Shown: positions 1 to 9,310, numbered from the stretch's first letter. The stretch: 64,000 nucleotides of DNA from Ruegeria sp. R13_0 (GCF_017743995.1 NZ_JAGHRB010000011.1:124001-188000); one strand, 5' to 3'. Notes: a model not told the origin generated them from the sequence alone. A program made the numbers and translations.

Positions 1-2
1 GC

Positions 3-260
3 CACACTGTCTGCGCCGTCATGACGGCTGAGTTTCTGGCTTATTCGAAATACGTTGGCAACGACCTCAGCACCCCTCGACCCGAGTTCAACTTTCCGGG
101 CCTCAACCCCGGGGACAGCTGGTGTCTTTGCGCCGGTCGCTTCCTTCAGGCGCATGACGAAGGCTGTGCGCCCAAGGTCCATCTTGAGGCCACGCATCAG
201 CGCGCACTTGAGATCGTGCCGCTGGACATCCTGCGTCAACACGCAGCGCGCGCCAATTAA
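3..260 (+). CDS. DUF2237 family protein (C-terminal part)
   Basis: The gene is cut by the left edge of the window; the frame is open from base 3, so the first in-frame ATG (base 21) is internal. The visible 85 codons carry the family's conserved blocks: HTVCAVMTAEFL, then GNDLSTPRPEFNFPGL, PGDSWCLCAGR and a closing LEATHQRALEIVPLDILRQH. DUF2237 proteins are about 120-130 residues, so roughly a third is missing. The family has no established function; the paired Cys in WCLCA are among the best conserved positions. It converges on trpB. Recognition is from memory of the family pattern. Confidence 0.8.
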   Translation, partial: HTVCAVMTAEFLAYSKYVGNDLSTPRPEFNFPGLNPGDSWCLCAGRFLQAHDEGCAPKVHLEATHQRALEIVPLDILRQHAARAN

Positions 261-345
261 GGGCGGAAGGGGACCACGAAGACATCATACGAGCGGGATG
301 GCACCGCCGCAGATCGAGCGGTTCAAAACCGTCCTGCAAGAGGGC

Positions 346-377
346 TAAAGAAAAACCGGCCCCTTCTCGGGGCCGGT
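346..377 (-). terminator. Rho-independent terminator of trpB
   Basis: Perfect 9-bp stem (ACCGGCCCC at 355-363 with GGGGCCGGT at 369-377) and a TTCTC loop. Read on the minus strand the stem is followed by TTTTTCTTT, a proper U tract, 20 bases after the trpB stop. Confidence 0.85.
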
Positions 378-397
378 TCCATTCTGTTGATCGAAGA

Positions 398-1645
398 CTA
401 GTCTGCCGTGCGGCCTTCGGTGTCCGACATGTCGAAGTTCAGGTATTTGGCGACGGTCTGCACATCCTTGTCGCCACGTCCGCACATATTCATGCAGATC
501 AGGTGATCCTTCGGCAGATCCGGTGCGATCTTCATCACATGGGCCAGCGCGTGGCTGGGCTCCAGCGCCGGGATGATGCCTTCGGTGGCACAGCAGAGCT
601 GGAACGCCTCAAGGGCTTCTTTGTCGGTAATGGCGACATAGTTCGCGCGACCGATATCGTTCAACCATGAATGCTCGGGCCCGATGCCCGGATAATCCAG
701 ACCGGCCGAGATCGAATAGCCTTCTAGGATCTGGCCGTCATCGTCCTGCAACAGATAGGTCCGGTTGCCATGCAGCACGCCCGGACGACCACCAGTCAAT
801 GAGGCGCAATGCTCCATCTTCTCGTTCACGCCTTTGCCACCGGCTTCGACGCCGATGATGTTGACCTCTTTGTCGTCGAGGAACGGGTAGAACAGGCCCA
901 TCGCGTTCGAGCCTCCGCCGATGGCAGCGATGATCGTGTCGGGCAGACGGCCTTCGGCCTTCATCATCTGCTCTTTGGCTTCCTTGCCAATGATCGACTG
1001 GAAGTCGCGAACCATAGCCGGGTACGGGTGCGGACCGGCCACTGTGCCGATGCAGTAGAACGTATCGCGCACATTCGTCACCCAGTCGCGCAGCGCGTCG
1101 TTCATCGCGTCCTTCAGCGTCCCACGGCCTGAGGTCACCGGAATCACCTCGGCCCCCAGCAGACGCATGCGGAATACGTTGGGCGCCTGGCGCTGCACGT
1201 CATGAGCACCCATGTAGACGATACATTTCAGGCCAAACTTGGCGCAGACGGTGGCCGTGGCCACACCATGCTGCCCTGCCCCGGTTTCCGCGATGATCCG
1301 GGTCTTGCCCATGCGGCGCGCCAGAATGATCTGGCCCAGCACGTTGTTGATCTTATGCGCGCCCGTGTGGTTCAGCTCATCACGTTTGAGGTAAATCTTC
1401 GCCCCACCCAGATGCTCGGTAAGGCGCTCGGCGTAGTACAGAGGCGACGGGCGGCCCACATAGTTTGCCCACAGATCGTCCATCTCGGCCCAGAACGTCG
1501 GATCATCCTTGGCTTTGTCATATTCCTCTTCCAGCGACAGGATCAGCGGCATCAGCGTCTCGCTGACAAAACGCCCGCCGAAAATGCCAAAACGCCCCTG
1601 TTCGTCAGGGCCGGACATGAAGGAATTGAAAAGATCGTTGGCCAT
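398..1645 (-). CDS. trpB: Tryptophan synthase beta subunit
   Basis: Catalyses the PLP-dependent condensation of indole with L-serine, the last step of tryptophan synthesis, as part of the alpha2-beta2 complex. The 415-residue product has the usual length. It shows [15 protein letters not shown] sequence near the N terminus ([13 protein letters not shown], about 21-33), the PLP lysine in HTGAHKINN (Lys98) and the phosphate-binding GGGSNA block near residue 243. The start is backed by GGGAGA seven to eight bases upstream. It is transcribed after trpF and a small unknown gene; trpA is not in the window. Confidence 0.97.
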   Translation of the reverse strand: MANDLFNSFMSGPDEQGRFGIFGGRFVSETLMPLILSLEEEYDKAKDDPTFWAEMDDLWANYVGRPSPLYYAERLTEHLGGAKIYLKRDELNHTGAHKINNVLGQIILARRMGKTRIIAETGAGQHGVATATVCAKFGLKCIVYMGAHDVQRQAPNVFRMRLLGAEVIPVTSGRGTLKDAMNDALRDWVTNVRDTFYCIGTVAGPHPYPAMVRDFQSIIGKEAKEQMMKAEGRLPDTIIAAIGGGSNAMGLFYPFLDDKEVNIIGVEAGGKGVNEKMEHCASLTGGRPGVLHGNRTYLLQDDDGQILEGYSISAGLDYPGIGPEHSWLNDIGRANYVAITDKEALEAFQLCCATEGIIPALEPSHALAHVMKIAPDLPKDHLICMNMCGRGDKDVQTVAKYLNFDMSDTEGRTAD

Positions 1646-1713
1646 GGAAGTCTCCCGCGTCGTATCCGTTGTTCATAGGAGGTAGCGGCAGGTTTTGCCA
1701 TGGGCAAAACGCC

Positions 1714-2049
1714 TCATTCAGCAGCCAGGGTATGATGCCGCCAAAGTTCAAGCGCTTGCTCAGTCGTTGGGACCCCTATGCAAGGGAAATGGTGGAACTG
1801 GTTCACATCCGCCAAGCGGTTCGCCTCCTGCATCAGGCGACGGTATGGGCCTGATTGGGCGAAGGTCAGCATCGCCTCGATATCGTGCCAAACGCTAAGC
1901 GAGAAATAGAGACCGTCTTGACGGAAAGTTGCCGCGTGCAAGCATAGCGGATCGCCCCGCGCTTGCCGCAAGGCCTGCCCTGCTCGCCAGAAAAATTCTG
2001 GCGCGTTGTACCAGTGTTTCAGAGAAACGCCGCCTATGGCCGCCAGCAT
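1714..2049 (-). CDS. Uncharacterised small protein, dimeric alpha-beta barrel-like
   Basis: A 111-residue soluble protein between trpF and trpB on the same strand. The start has a strong GGAGGGG Shine-Dalgarno upstream. The pattern HWYNAPEFFWRAGQAL, then a Cys/His/Ala strand and SLSVWHDIEAMLTFAQSGPYRRLMQ, resembles DUF3291/antibiotic-monooxygenase-like folds in which a W-x-D strand packs on a helix carrying H or R residues. This is a fold-level guess only; no catalytic residues can be named. Position inside the trp cluster suggests co-transcription but does not prove a role in tryptophan synthesis. Confidence 0.65.
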   Translation of the reverse strand: MLAAIGGVSLKHWYNAPEFFWRAGQALRQARGDPLCLHAATFRQDGLYFSLSVWHDIEAMLTFAQSGPYRRLMQEANRLADVNQFHHFPCIGVPTTEQALELWRHHTLAAE

Positions 2050-2095
2050 GTTTGTACCCCTCCGTCGAGAGATACGGCTCGTATGCGAGATCAGA

Positions 2096-2737
2096 TCACC
2101 GCGTCGCGTCGATAAATGCCTTCATCAGGGCGCCATCTTTCACCCCCGGCGCGCTTTCAACGCCGGATGCGACATCAACCTGACGCGCGCCGGTCATGCG
2201 GATCGCCTCGGCCACGTTGTCGGGGGTCAGGCCACCGGCCAGCATCCACGGCTTGCGCCAATATTTGCGACCCGCCAGCAGACGCCAGTCAAAAGCCAAG
2301 CCATTGCCTCCGGGCAGAACAGCATTCTTTGGCGGCTTGGCGTCGATCAATAGCTGATCCGCCACGTCACTGAACGCATCAATGGTAGCCAGGTCAGCCT
2401 CATCGGCCACCCCGATCACCTTCATCACCGGCAAGCCATACCGGTCCTTGATTTGTTGCACGCGCTCGATCGACTCGCCCCCATGCAGCTGCAGGATATC
2501 GAACGGAGCGTTCTGCGTGATGTCGTCCAGTACCTCATCCGAGGCATCCACCACCAAGGCCACCTTGGCCACGCCCGCCGGCACATGGGTCGCCAACTCG
2601 GCGGCCTGCTGGGACGAGACATAGCGGGGGGATTTGGCGAAAAAGTTGAACCCCAGATACCGTGCGCCTGCATCAACAGCAGTGCGCACGTGATCAGGGG
2701 CGGTCAAACCGCAGATTTTGACAGACACATCAGGCAT
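2096..2737 (-). CDS. trpF: Phosphoribosylanthranilate isomerase
   Basis: Catalyses the Amadori rearrangement of N-(5-phosphoribosyl)anthranilate to CdRP, the third step from chorismate to tryptophan. The 213-residue TIM barrel opens with VKICGLT (catalytic Cys9), has the strand LQLHGGES in the middle, LLIDAKPP carrying the general-acid Asp, and AGGLTPDNV plus DVASGVES as the phosphate-binding end. It lies 9 bases after lapA-like and upstream of the small unknown gene and trpB, the common rhodobacterial arrangement. Confidence 0.96.
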   Translation of the reverse strand: MPDVSVKICGLTAPDHVRTAVDAGARYLGFNFFAKSPRYVSSQQAAELATHVPAGVAKVALVVDASDEVLDDITQNAPFDILQLHGGESIERVQQIKDRYGLPVMKVIGVADEADLATIDAFSDVADQLLIDAKPPKNAVLPGGNGLAFDWRLLAGRKYWRKPWMLAGGLTPDNVAEAIRMTGARQVDVASGVESAPGVKDGALMKAFIDATR

Positions 2738-2746
2738 TGCTTTGAC

Positions 2747-3100
2747 TCAGCTTGCCTCATCCAGAATGGCGAGAACCTCGTCCTTGCCTTCATTCTGCTT
2801 CTTCTTGAGCTTCTTGACCTCGCGCTCAAGCTTGCGCACTTCGCCTTTTTTGACGGTCGCATCACGGCGATGCTTATGCTCGCGCATCCATTCCCACAAG
2901 AACCCGATGACCAGACCGGCCACAACGCCGCCCAGCACCACCAGAAACAGCGGTAGCGAGGTAGACAGGTTGAAACCCAGCAGCTCGGCCAGAGGGTCGG
3001 GCATCAGCTTGAGTTCAACGGATTCCACATTGGCAAGGGAGACCGAGATCAGGATGATCCCCAGCGCCCCCAGAAAAGCATATCGAATGTAGCGCATCAT
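2747..3100 (-). CDS. LapA-domain inner-membrane protein
   Basis: A 117-residue protein with two hydrophobic segments (about residues 5-25 and 48-70, the latter containing LFLVVLGGVVAGLVIGFLW) followed by a basic, lysine-rich coiled-coil tail (LEREVKKLKKKQ). That layout is typical of LapA/YciS proteins, which in enterobacteria act with LapB in controlling LPS synthesis. It lies 4 bases after ihfB and 9 before trpF, a placement common for this family. The specific function in this organism is inferred from the family. Confidence 0.8.
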   Translation of the reverse strand: MMRYIRYAFLGALGIILISVSLANVESVELKLMPDPLAELLGFNLSTSLPLFLVVLGGVVAGLVIGFLWEWMREHKHRRDATVKKGEVRKLEREVKKLKKKQNEGKDEVLAILDEAS

Positions 3101-3104
3101 AAGG

Positions 3105-3389
3105 TCAGGCTTTACCGTTCAATCGGTCCCTAAGCAACTTACCCGTCTTGAAAAACGGCACACATTTTTCTTCGACCTGCACAGTTTCGCCAGTGCGCGG
3201 GTTGCGACCCACACGGGCGTCGCGCTTTTTCACCGAGAACGCGCCAAATCCGCGCAGCTCGACCCGGTCGCCACGCGACATCGCGTCGGTGACTTCCTCG
3301 AAAACTGTATTCACAATCCGCTCGACATCGCGTTGATACAAATGCGGGTTTTCATCAGCAATTTTTTGAATCAATTCAGAACGGATCAT
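3105..3389 (-). CDS. ihfB: Integration host factor beta subunit
   Basis: Nucleoid protein that with IHF-alpha bends DNA sharply at specific sites. I chose the ATG at 3389 ([17 protein letters not shown]), giving 94 residues as in other IHF-beta proteins and a strong GGGAGGG eight bases upstream, over a longer frame beginning at 3422. The HU/IHF beta-arm motif [10 protein letters not shown] is intact and the C terminus [13 protein letters not shown] is typical. It follows rpsA on the same strand, the classic rpsA-ihfB order. Confidence 0.95.
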   Translation of the reverse strand: MIRSELIQKIADENPHLYQRDVERIVNTVFEEVTDAMSRGDRVELRGFGAFSVKKRDARVGRNPRTGETVQVEEKCVPFFKTGKLLRDRLNGKA

Positions 3390-3594
3390 GCGCGCTACCC
3401 TCCCAGGCGACCGGTTTACCATCTCTAGTGTTCTGGACAGTATAGAAAAAAACCCGGTTCGGGGGAACGTAAACTCTGTGTGTAGAAGCTGCTATTTCGG
3501 GCAAACTCGCATGATTTTTAGCTTGAACACCCAAAATCCCGTTCATGCACATAGTATGTACATTTTAACGCCCAGTTTGGGAACTTGTTGATTC
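3390..3594. other. rpsA-ihfB intergenic region
   Basis: Together with the rpsA terminator, about 270 bases without a gene separate rpsA from ihfB. Because rpsA ends in a strong terminator, ihfB-lapA-trpF should have a promoter here, but I cannot assign it reliably. An imperfect dyad (TGCACATAG..TATGTACA, about 3545-3562) is the only structure that stands out. Confidence 0.4.
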
Positions 3595-3632
3595 GCAACA
3601 AAAACGGCCCCGCACACATGTACGGGGCCGTT
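3595..3632 (-). terminator. Terminator of rpsA
   Basis: Ten-bp perfect stem, AACGGCCCCG (3603-3612) with CGGGGCCGTT (3623-3632); on the minus strand it is followed by TTTTTG. It lies 27 bases beyond the rpsA stop. Confidence 0.85.
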
Positions 3633-3658
3633 GATTTGTATCGGGTCAGAGACCGGGT

Positions 3659-5335
3659 TTAGTCGCCGGATTTCAGCGCTGCACCCAGGATATCGCCAAG
3701 CGATGCGCCCGAGTCGGAGGAACCGTACTGTTCCACGGCCTCTTTCTCTTCGGCGATCTCGCGTGCCTTGATCGACAGGCCCAGACGGCGGGTCTTGCTG
3801 TCGACATTGGTGACGCGGACGTCAACCTTGTCGCCAGTGTTAAAGCGCTCAGGACGCTGCTCGGCGCGGTCGCGGCTCAGGTCCGAACGACGGATGAACG
3901 ACTTCATGCCTTCGTATTCGACCTCGATGCCGCCATCTTCGATCGCGGTGACTTCAACAGTGATGACCGAGCCACGCTTCACGCCGCCCACGGCTTCGGC
4001 GAACTTGTCACCGCCCAGGGCTTTGATCGACAGCGAAATACGCTCTTTCTCAACGTCAACTTCCGAGACGACGGCCGAAACCATGTCGCCTTTGCGGTAG
4101 TTTTGGATCGCATCCTCGCCGCGCTCGTCCCAGGACAGGTCGGACAGGTGAACCATGCCGTCGATGTCGCCTTCGAGGCCAATGAACAGACCGAATTCGG
4201 TGATGTTCTTGACTTCGCCTTCGACCTCGGTGCCCTCGGGGTGAGTTTCTGCAAACACTTCCCATGGGTTGCGCTGAGTCTGCTTCAGGCCCAGAGACAC
4301 GCGACGCTTGGCGCCGTCGATTTCCAGAACCATGACGTCGACTTCCTGGCTAGTCGAAACGATCTTGCCGGGGTGGACGTTTTTCTTGGTCCAGGACATC
4401 TCGGACACGTGCACCAGACCTTCGACACCGGCTTCCAGCTCGACGAACGCGCCGTAGTCGGTGATGTTGGTGACGCGACCCTGATGGACCGAGCCCAGCG
4501 GGTATTTCGCAGCAACCAGATCCCACGGATCTTCCTGCAGCTGCTTCATGCCCAGGCTGATGCGGTGGGTCTCTTTGTTGATCTTGATGACCTGAACCTT
4601 GATGGTTTCGCCGATCGTCAGGATCTCGGACGGGTGGTTCACACGGCGCCATGCCATGTCGGTGACGTGCAGCAGGCCGTCAACACCGCCCAGGTCAACA
4701 AATGCACCGTACTCGGTGATGTTTTTGACAACACCCTCGACGGTCTGACCTTCGGACAGGTTGCCGATGACTTCGGCACGCTGTTCGGCACGCGATTCTT
4801 CCAGGATTGCGCGGCGCGACACAACGATGTTGCCACGGCGGCGGTCCATTTTCAGAATCTGAAACGGCTGCTTCAGACCCATCAGAGGGCCAGCGTCGCG
4901 CACGGGGCGGACATCAACCTGCGAGCCGGGCAAGAACGCAACTGCGCCACCCAGATCGACGGTGAAGCCACCTTTGACGCGACCGAAGATTGCACCTTCG
5001 ACGCGCTGGTCGTCGGCATATGCTTTTTCCAGACGGTCCCATGCCTCTTCACGGCGGGCCATCTCGCGCGAGATGACAGCTTCGCCACGGGCGTTTTCTG
5101 CGGCGCGCAGGTAAACTTCAACCTCGTCGCCTACAGCAATTTCAGGGGCTTCGCCGGGATTTGCGAATTCTTTCAGATCAACGCGGCCTTCCATTTTGTA
5201 GCCTACGTCGATGATGGCTTGGCCGGCTTCGATCGCCAGAACCTTACCTTTGACAACAGAACCCTCTTCGGGTGTGTCCATTTCGAAGCTTTCGTTCAGG
5301 AGGGCTTCGAATTCCTCCATGGATGCGTTAGCCAT
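3659..5335 (-). CDS. rpsA: 30S ribosomal protein S1
   Basis: Binds the 30S platform and mRNA leaders and is needed for initiation on structured messages. The 558-residue product has six S1/OB repeats, recognisable by recurrent ITEYGAFVDL, ITDYGAFVEL and ITEFGLFIGL strands and by HVTDMAW, HVSEMSW and HLSDLSW loops. The start ATG follows AAAGGAAAAC in a leader that also contains a 7-bp-arm palindrome. Between it and cmk, normally its direct neighbour, lie four accessory genes. Confidence 0.97.
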   Translation of the reverse strand: MANASMEEFEALLNESFEMDTPEEGSVVKGKVLAIEAGQAIIDVGYKMEGRVDLKEFANPGEAPEIAVGDEVEVYLRAAENARGEAVISREMARREEAWDRLEKAYADDQRVEGAIFGRVKGGFTVDLGGAVAFLPGSQVDVRPVRDAGPLMGLKQPFQILKMDRRRGNIVVSRRAILEESRAEQRAEVIGNLSEGQTVEGVVKNITEYGAFVDLGGVDGLLHVTDMAWRRVNHPSEILTIGETIKVQVIKINKETHRISLGMKQLQEDPWDLVAAKYPLGSVHQGRVTNITDYGAFVELEAGVEGLVHVSEMSWTKKNVHPGKIVSTSQEVDVMVLEIDGAKRRVSLGLKQTQRNPWEVFAETHPEGTEVEGEVKNITEFGLFIGLEGDIDGMVHLSDLSWDERGEDAIQNYRKGDMVSAVVSEVDVEKERISLSIKALGGDKFAEAVGGVKRGSVITVEVTAIEDGGIEVEYEGMKSFIRRSDLSRDRAEQRPERFNTGDKVDVRVTNVDSKTRRLGLSIKAREIAEEKEAVEQYGSSDSGASLGDILGAALKSGD

Positions 5336-5403
5336 GTGGCGTTGTTTTCCTTTACATACGTTTTTACTGGCCGAGCGGTTGTCTCCGCCGGTCTTGTTTG
5401 ACG

Positions 5404-5418
5404 CCCATCTAAGATGGG
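5404..5418 (-). promoter_or_regulatory. Palindrome in the rpsA leader/promoter region
   Basis: Perfect inverted repeat CCCATCT-A-AGATGGG about 70 bases upstream of the rpsA start codon, between the rpsA start and the terminator of the preceding outer-membrane gene. It could be an operator or a small leader hairpin; nothing in the sequence distinguishes these. Confidence 0.4.
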
Positions 5419-5439
5419 ACTAGTTGGTCTCGGTTACCG

Positions 5440-5470
5440 CAAAACAAAGAGGGTCGGTTGTTCCGACCCT
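5440..5470 (-). terminator. Terminator of the outer-membrane protein gene
   Basis: Stem AGGGTCGG (5450-5457), loop TTGTT, CCGACCCT (5463-5470); on the minus strand it is followed by CTTTGTTTTG. It lies about 95 bases past the stop of the barrel protein gene and insulates it from rpsA. Confidence 0.75.
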
Positions 5471-5565
5471 GCTCGCTCTCTCTATTTTCCGGTGTTTTCA
5501 CCTTGTGGACGCTGCGTCTATAGAGACTTCGTCCCAAACAGGCAAGGCCTCAAGCGATGTTCTGC

Positions 5566-6462
5566 CTACAGCGGAATTTGCAAACCGACAAAGACCGAGA
5601 ATGCGTCCACGTCACTGTCCAGAGATCCTGTCTCACCAATCGATGCGCGCGTAACCGAGTTGTAGTTGGTCGTGTCCATAACGTTGAACAACTTGGTATA
5701 GGCAACACCAAACTCGAACGCGCCGCCCGCCAGGACCCGGTCGATCGGAACGGCAACACTCGCCGTCAGGTCCAACGAATAAACTGTCTGGCGATCGCTG
5801 CGCGAAAGGTCCCCCACTTCGGACGTCCAGACATCGTCGATATTAAGATCCCTATCCCCAGTGTATACGCCAGCAAAACCTTCGAAACGCAAAACGGTTG
5901 CGCCTGAAATAGCGAAATCCTTGCGCGCACCCAAGACGAGACCGACACCTGTGTAGTCCGTCTCTCGCCGCTGAGCAGACAATTCTCCGGGAAAGAACAT
6001 CATTCCACGCGAAACGGAAGAAAAGTCGAGAACCCCCAATCCTCCCATAACCTCCACACCACTGGAAGGCAGTTCTCGGGTCGCCAAAACTCTTATTTGA
6101 GAAAAGCGAGTGGCATTTGCAGTTTCAGCACCTTCCATACAAAATTCATGAGACAATGAAATGACGTCTAAGGTACTGCACCGACCGCCGTCACTGTAGT
6201 TATCACTGTCAGTTATACGGTTGTATGAGAATGAAATCTCACCCCCGTATCCGCCCCACAAATCCTTCCTTGAAAGACCGACATAGCCGTAGATACCATC
6301 CCCATAGCCGGAATCTATCAGCGTTTGGTCCAATTCGTCATAGGCGTACGGGTAGTTCGAGCCAGAGGTACTGTACCCGCCTCGAAGCGTCAGCTTCGTC
6401 TCTGCCCAAGCGCTTGATGCAAGGACCAACGCGCCAAAGGCGCACAATAACAGCATTCTCAT
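5566..6462 (-). CDS. Outer-membrane beta-barrel protein, unknown function
   Basis: I use the ATG at 6462 because it opens a clear signal peptide (MRMLLLCAFGALVLASSAWA, cleavage after AWA, residue 20); a longer frame begins at 6540. The 298-residue precursor alternates short amphipathic strands rich in Gly, Tyr, Ser and Asp with polar turns and ends FSVFVGLQIPL. Alternation such as YGYVGLSRKDLWGGYGGEISFSY is typical of transmembrane beta-strands. There are two Cys at about 90-110 (GGRCSTL and HEFCMEG) that may form a disulphide. No specific family recognised. It is a single-gene unit with its own terminator inside the cmk/rpsA interval. Confidence 0.7.
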   Translation of the reverse strand: MRMLLLCAFGALVLASSAWAETKLTLRGGYSTSGSNYPYAYDELDQTLIDSGYGDGIYGYVGLSRKDLWGGYGGEISFSYNRITDSDNYSDGGRCSTLDVISLSHEFCMEGAETANATRFSQIRVLATRELPSSGVEVMGGLGVLDFSSVSRGMMFFPGELSAQRRETDYTGVGLVLGARKDFAISGATVLRFEGFAGVYTGDRDLNIDDVWTSEVGDLSRSDRQTVYSLDLTASVAVPIDRVLAGGAFEFGVAYTKLFNVMDTTNYNSVTRASIGETGSLDSDVDAFSVFVGLQIPL

Positions 6463-6749
6463 AACAACACACACTACCGACAACAGAAACACCGCTAGGT
6501 GTATATCAGTGGAATCAGCCTGGGCCGCGCGATAGTTCACATTTGGTTAACTAATGCTCAGCCGTGGTAGACGCGCAACACTGGCGACCGGGTCCCACAA
6601 CCACTCAACGACACCCTTTTGGCGGACCGAAGGAACTTCATTCGTGCTTTTCTGCATAGTGGCCTCAACTCACGTTCCGGGCAAAAAAACGCATAATTTG
6701 GAGCAGGCTCCTGCCTTGGAACTGCCCCATCAATCGGTTCCGACATTCC

Positions 6750-8435
6750 CTAGAACAATTGCAGGTCCTTCGCACCGCTTTGGATTTCGGCCAGGTTCGG
6801 CATGTTCTGAACCACAACCGGAGCAGGTTTTGCGCCCGGCGTGGCCACAGTGGGCTTGACTGCTGCCCCCTTGCCAAAAGCTGGCTTCTTCAACTCACCC
6901 CGGATATCGCGCAGCAGTGTTTTGTGGTCCGGCATAGTGTTGATGACTTGCACCAAGTCTGCCTTGGCCTGCTTCATGCCTTTAAACCAGATCGGTTTTT
7001 TCAATGGACGCAGGCGATCTCGGATGCCTTCGCCATAGCCCGTGTCATAGACCTGTTTGCCCAAAAGCACTGTTTGGTAGACGCGATCATCGAACAGCGT
7101 TGCAAACTCGGTATCGTGATTCATAGGTAGACGGTACTGCCACAGCTCCAAATTCTCGGCCAAACGGTCGGGCACTTTCATCTGAGTCCGCGCATCTATC
7201 CAATAGGGATCATCAGTGCGGTTCCCCAACCGATAGTGCAGACAGATAAAGTTCAGTACCTCATCATAAAGCTTGTTCACTTGCCGATTATAACGATTCC
7301 GCAGAGCGGGCTCGATATCTCGGGTGGGTAGATGTTCGGCAAACCAGCGCACCGCGTTGTCGATCATGAGGATCGCGGTACTCTCGAGTGGTTCAATGAA
7401 ACCGCTGGACAGGCCCACAGCCACACAATTCTTGACCCAGGCGTTTCGCGCGCGGCCAATGCGCATCGGAATTACGCGCGGTGTCAGACCCTTGCCACTG
7501 TCACCCAGCCATTCAAGATATTCATCTGCCGCCTGATCATCAGTACGATGCGCAGAAGAGTAAACATAACCCGTACCTACCCGATTGTAGAGCGGCACGC
7601 GCCACGTCCACCCCGCACCAAGCGCCGTCGACCGTGTCAGGCTTTCGATTTTTTCAGGGTCAGGGTGTTCGATTTGCAGCGCCATAGCGCGATCGTTGGG
7701 CAGATAATCTGAATAGTCCAAAAACGGCTCGCCAAGCGCCTGGTTGATGATCAGCCCGCGGAACCCGGTACAATCCACGACCAATTCGATATCATGACGG
7801 CCTTTGCGTTCCAACATCAAATGGCTGACATTGCCCTGCTCATCCAGCTCGACTGAACGCACCTCATCCTGGATATGCTCTACTCCGCGCTTGGTGCAAA
7901 CCTTGCTCAGCATATCCGCGAATTTTACCGCATCTAGATGATAGGCGTAGCCAAAGCGCTGCTCAAATTCGGGCTGACCCAACTGACGCGCACCTTTGCA
8001 AAGGCGGCCAAGGTCATCATGAGGCGAGATCGATTGCGTAAAATCTCTGTCTCCGTTGCCAAAGCGCAAGAAATACTCAGCAGCATCCAAACCGTATAAT
8101 GGCTGGCCGTGGGCAAACGGGTTCACATAGTCGATGCGATTTCCTTTTGCGTCCTTGTTCCAATTGCAAAACTTCACACCCAGTTTGAACGAAGCATTGG
8201 TTTCGCGGAAAAAGTCACGCTCGGATATGCCCGCCTCACGCAGCGTGCGCGGCATACGCGGTACAGTGGCCTCACCCACACCTACGGTCGAGATATTAGG
8301 ACTTTCGATAAGGCATAGGCGCGGCCGATCTTTGGGTGCAGAACTCCGGGAAAACAACATATCCAAAAGCAGCGCGGTCATCCAGCCTGCTGTACCACCA
8401 CCCACGATGGTGATCTTACTTATTCTATTATTCAT
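6750..8435 (-). CDS. Flavin-dependent tryptophan-halogenase family protein
   Basis: A 561-residue FAD enzyme of the PrnA/RebH family. Visible hallmarks are GGGTAGW (12-18, dinucleotide binding), VGVGEATVP (51-59), FKLGVKFCNW (83-92) whose Lys84 matches the catalytic Lys that forms the haloamine intermediate, GWTWRVPL (275-282, equivalent of the family's WxWxIP block) and SGFIEPLEST (344-353) with the catalytic Glu. Family members halogenate indoles or other aromatics with reduced FAD; substrate cannot be predicted. Unusually, the last 50 residues form a Lys/Pro/Ala-rich, probably disordered tail ending in NMPNLAEIQSG-like sequence. No flavin reductase, TonB receptor or biosynthetic genes are adjacent. 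Confidence 0.85.
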   Translation of the reverse strand: MNNRISKITIVGGGTAGWMTALLLDMLFSRSSAPKDRPRLCLIESPNISTVGVGEATVPRMPRTLREAGISERDFFRETNASFKLGVKFCNWNKDAKGNRIDYVNPFAHGQPLYGLDAAEYFLRFGNGDRDFTQSISPHDDLGRLCKGARQLGQPEFEQRFGYAYHLDAVKFADMLSKVCTKRGVEHIQDEVRSVELDEQGNVSHLMLERKGRHDIELVVDCTGFRGLIINQALGEPFLDYSDYLPNDRAMALQIEHPDPEKIESLTRSTALGAGWTWRVPLYNRVGTGYVYSSAHRTDDQAADEYLEWLGDSGKGLTPRVIPMRIGRARNAWVKNCVAVGLSSGFIEPLESTAILMIDNAVRWFAEHLPTRDIEPALRNRYNRQVNKLYDEVLNFICLHYRLGNRTDDPYWIDARTQMKVPDRLAENLELWQYRLPMNHDTEFATLFDDRVYQTVLLGKQVYDTGYGEGIRDRLRPLKKPIWFKGMKQAKADLVQVINTMPDHKTLLRDIRGELKKPAFGKGAAVKPTVATPGAKPAPVVVQNMPNLAEIQSGAKDLQLF

Positions 8436-8698
8436 TCTTATCTTGTCCCTGTTGGCTTAAGGAATTTTTTGGCCACTTCCCCCTTTTTCGGAGGTTTCCA
8501 GCAGCCTTCCCTTTTTTGCTTGTGAGGGGAGCATAACAGTTTTGTGACATCTGGCTAGAGTTCCATCAGACAGTCTTTTTTACTGTTACAAAACAAACCA
8601 TTAGCGGCAATGAAACCACATTTCAGCGCAGCTTGAAAACGCCAGATACCATACCGATACCAAAACGTATCAAACTGATAGCCGAACACCTTCTGACG
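8436..8698. other. Intergenic region upstream of the halogenase gene
   Basis: About 260 bases, richer in A and T than the flanking genes, presumably carrying the halogenase promoter. A short inverted repeat (ACAGT..ACTGT around 8570-8585) is present; no riboswitch or RNA gene was recognised. Confidence 0.4.
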
Positions 8699-9235
8699 TC
8701 ATATCTCCTCGCCTTTTTTTAAAAGGTCGTCGATCAGAGCACGCTGCAGATCACCACTGTCACCCCCTCCGAACTCAGCCGCTCCGCCCGAATAGAGAGT
8801 GCCATATGTGTTGGCGATGTTTACGGTTTGCGCCAGGCCCGAGATCAGCTGATCTTTTTTCAGCGGCGACAGAGGGTGGATGAACACGGCCCAAAGGGTT
8901 CCGTTAGCAATCGCATAGCGCGCGTCCAGCGTGCTGTCGAAATTGGCCTGCATCATCCGTTGCAGATCCTCCGCAGACAGATCTGCCGTGCTGCTGATGG
9001 GCACCATGGCGCGCATTCGATCGGCCACGACATCGGTGATCACCAGAACCGGCACATCCGCAATGGTGATCTGGAACCCTGGCCCGCTGGGCTGCGTTTC
9101 CGGATCCAACGCAAAAAGGATCCTGCCCAACCGCTCATACGTCATCGGAGGTTCGCCCTCAGGCACGGGCGGTTCGGCCTGTTGCGCGCTCACGCTGCCG
9201 GCGATGAGGAACAAAATCACAGCTAGTCGGATCAT
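8699..9235 (-). CDS. Secreted protein, YbjN/CesT-chaperone-like fold suspected
   Basis: I use the ATG at 9235 because it begins a signal peptide (MIRLAVILFLIAGSVSAQQ); 178 residues. After a Pro/Glu-rich linker come MTYERLGRILFALD and paired strands FQITIADVPVLVITDV and DARYAIANGTLWAVFIHPL with the helix LSAEDLQRMMQANFDS between. Such alpha-beta arrangement with an adjacent HPLSPL turn resembles YbjN/type III chaperone-like proteins. This is a low-resolution resemblance. Transcribed divergently from the YHS gene and upstream of the halogenase on the same strand, but 260 bases apart. Confidence 0.6.
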   Translation of the reverse strand: MIRLAVILFLIAGSVSAQQAEPPVPEGEPPMTYERLGRILFALDPETQPSGPGFQITIADVPVLVITDVVADRMRAMVPISSTADLSAEDLQRMMQANFDSTLDARYAIANGTLWAVFIHPLSPLKKDQLISGLAQTVNIANTYGTLYSGGAAEFGGGDSGDLQRALIDDLLKKGEEI

Positions 9236-9310
9236 GAGGCCACTCCCAAAGTTGCCCCCTACCTTAGAAAGCAACCGGGTCACTGGCCAAACAAAGCTGT
9301 GTGAAGTGAT

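Noticed and set aside
55..348. Second plus-strand frame near the left edge
   Set aside because: Overlaps the DUF2237 frame, which carries recognisable conserved motifs; this one is only an alternative-frame reading.
4103..5401. A 432-codon open frame on the plus strand antisense to rpsA
   Set aside because: It mirrors the strongly biased GC codons of rpsA, has no ribosome site, and rpsA itself is certain.
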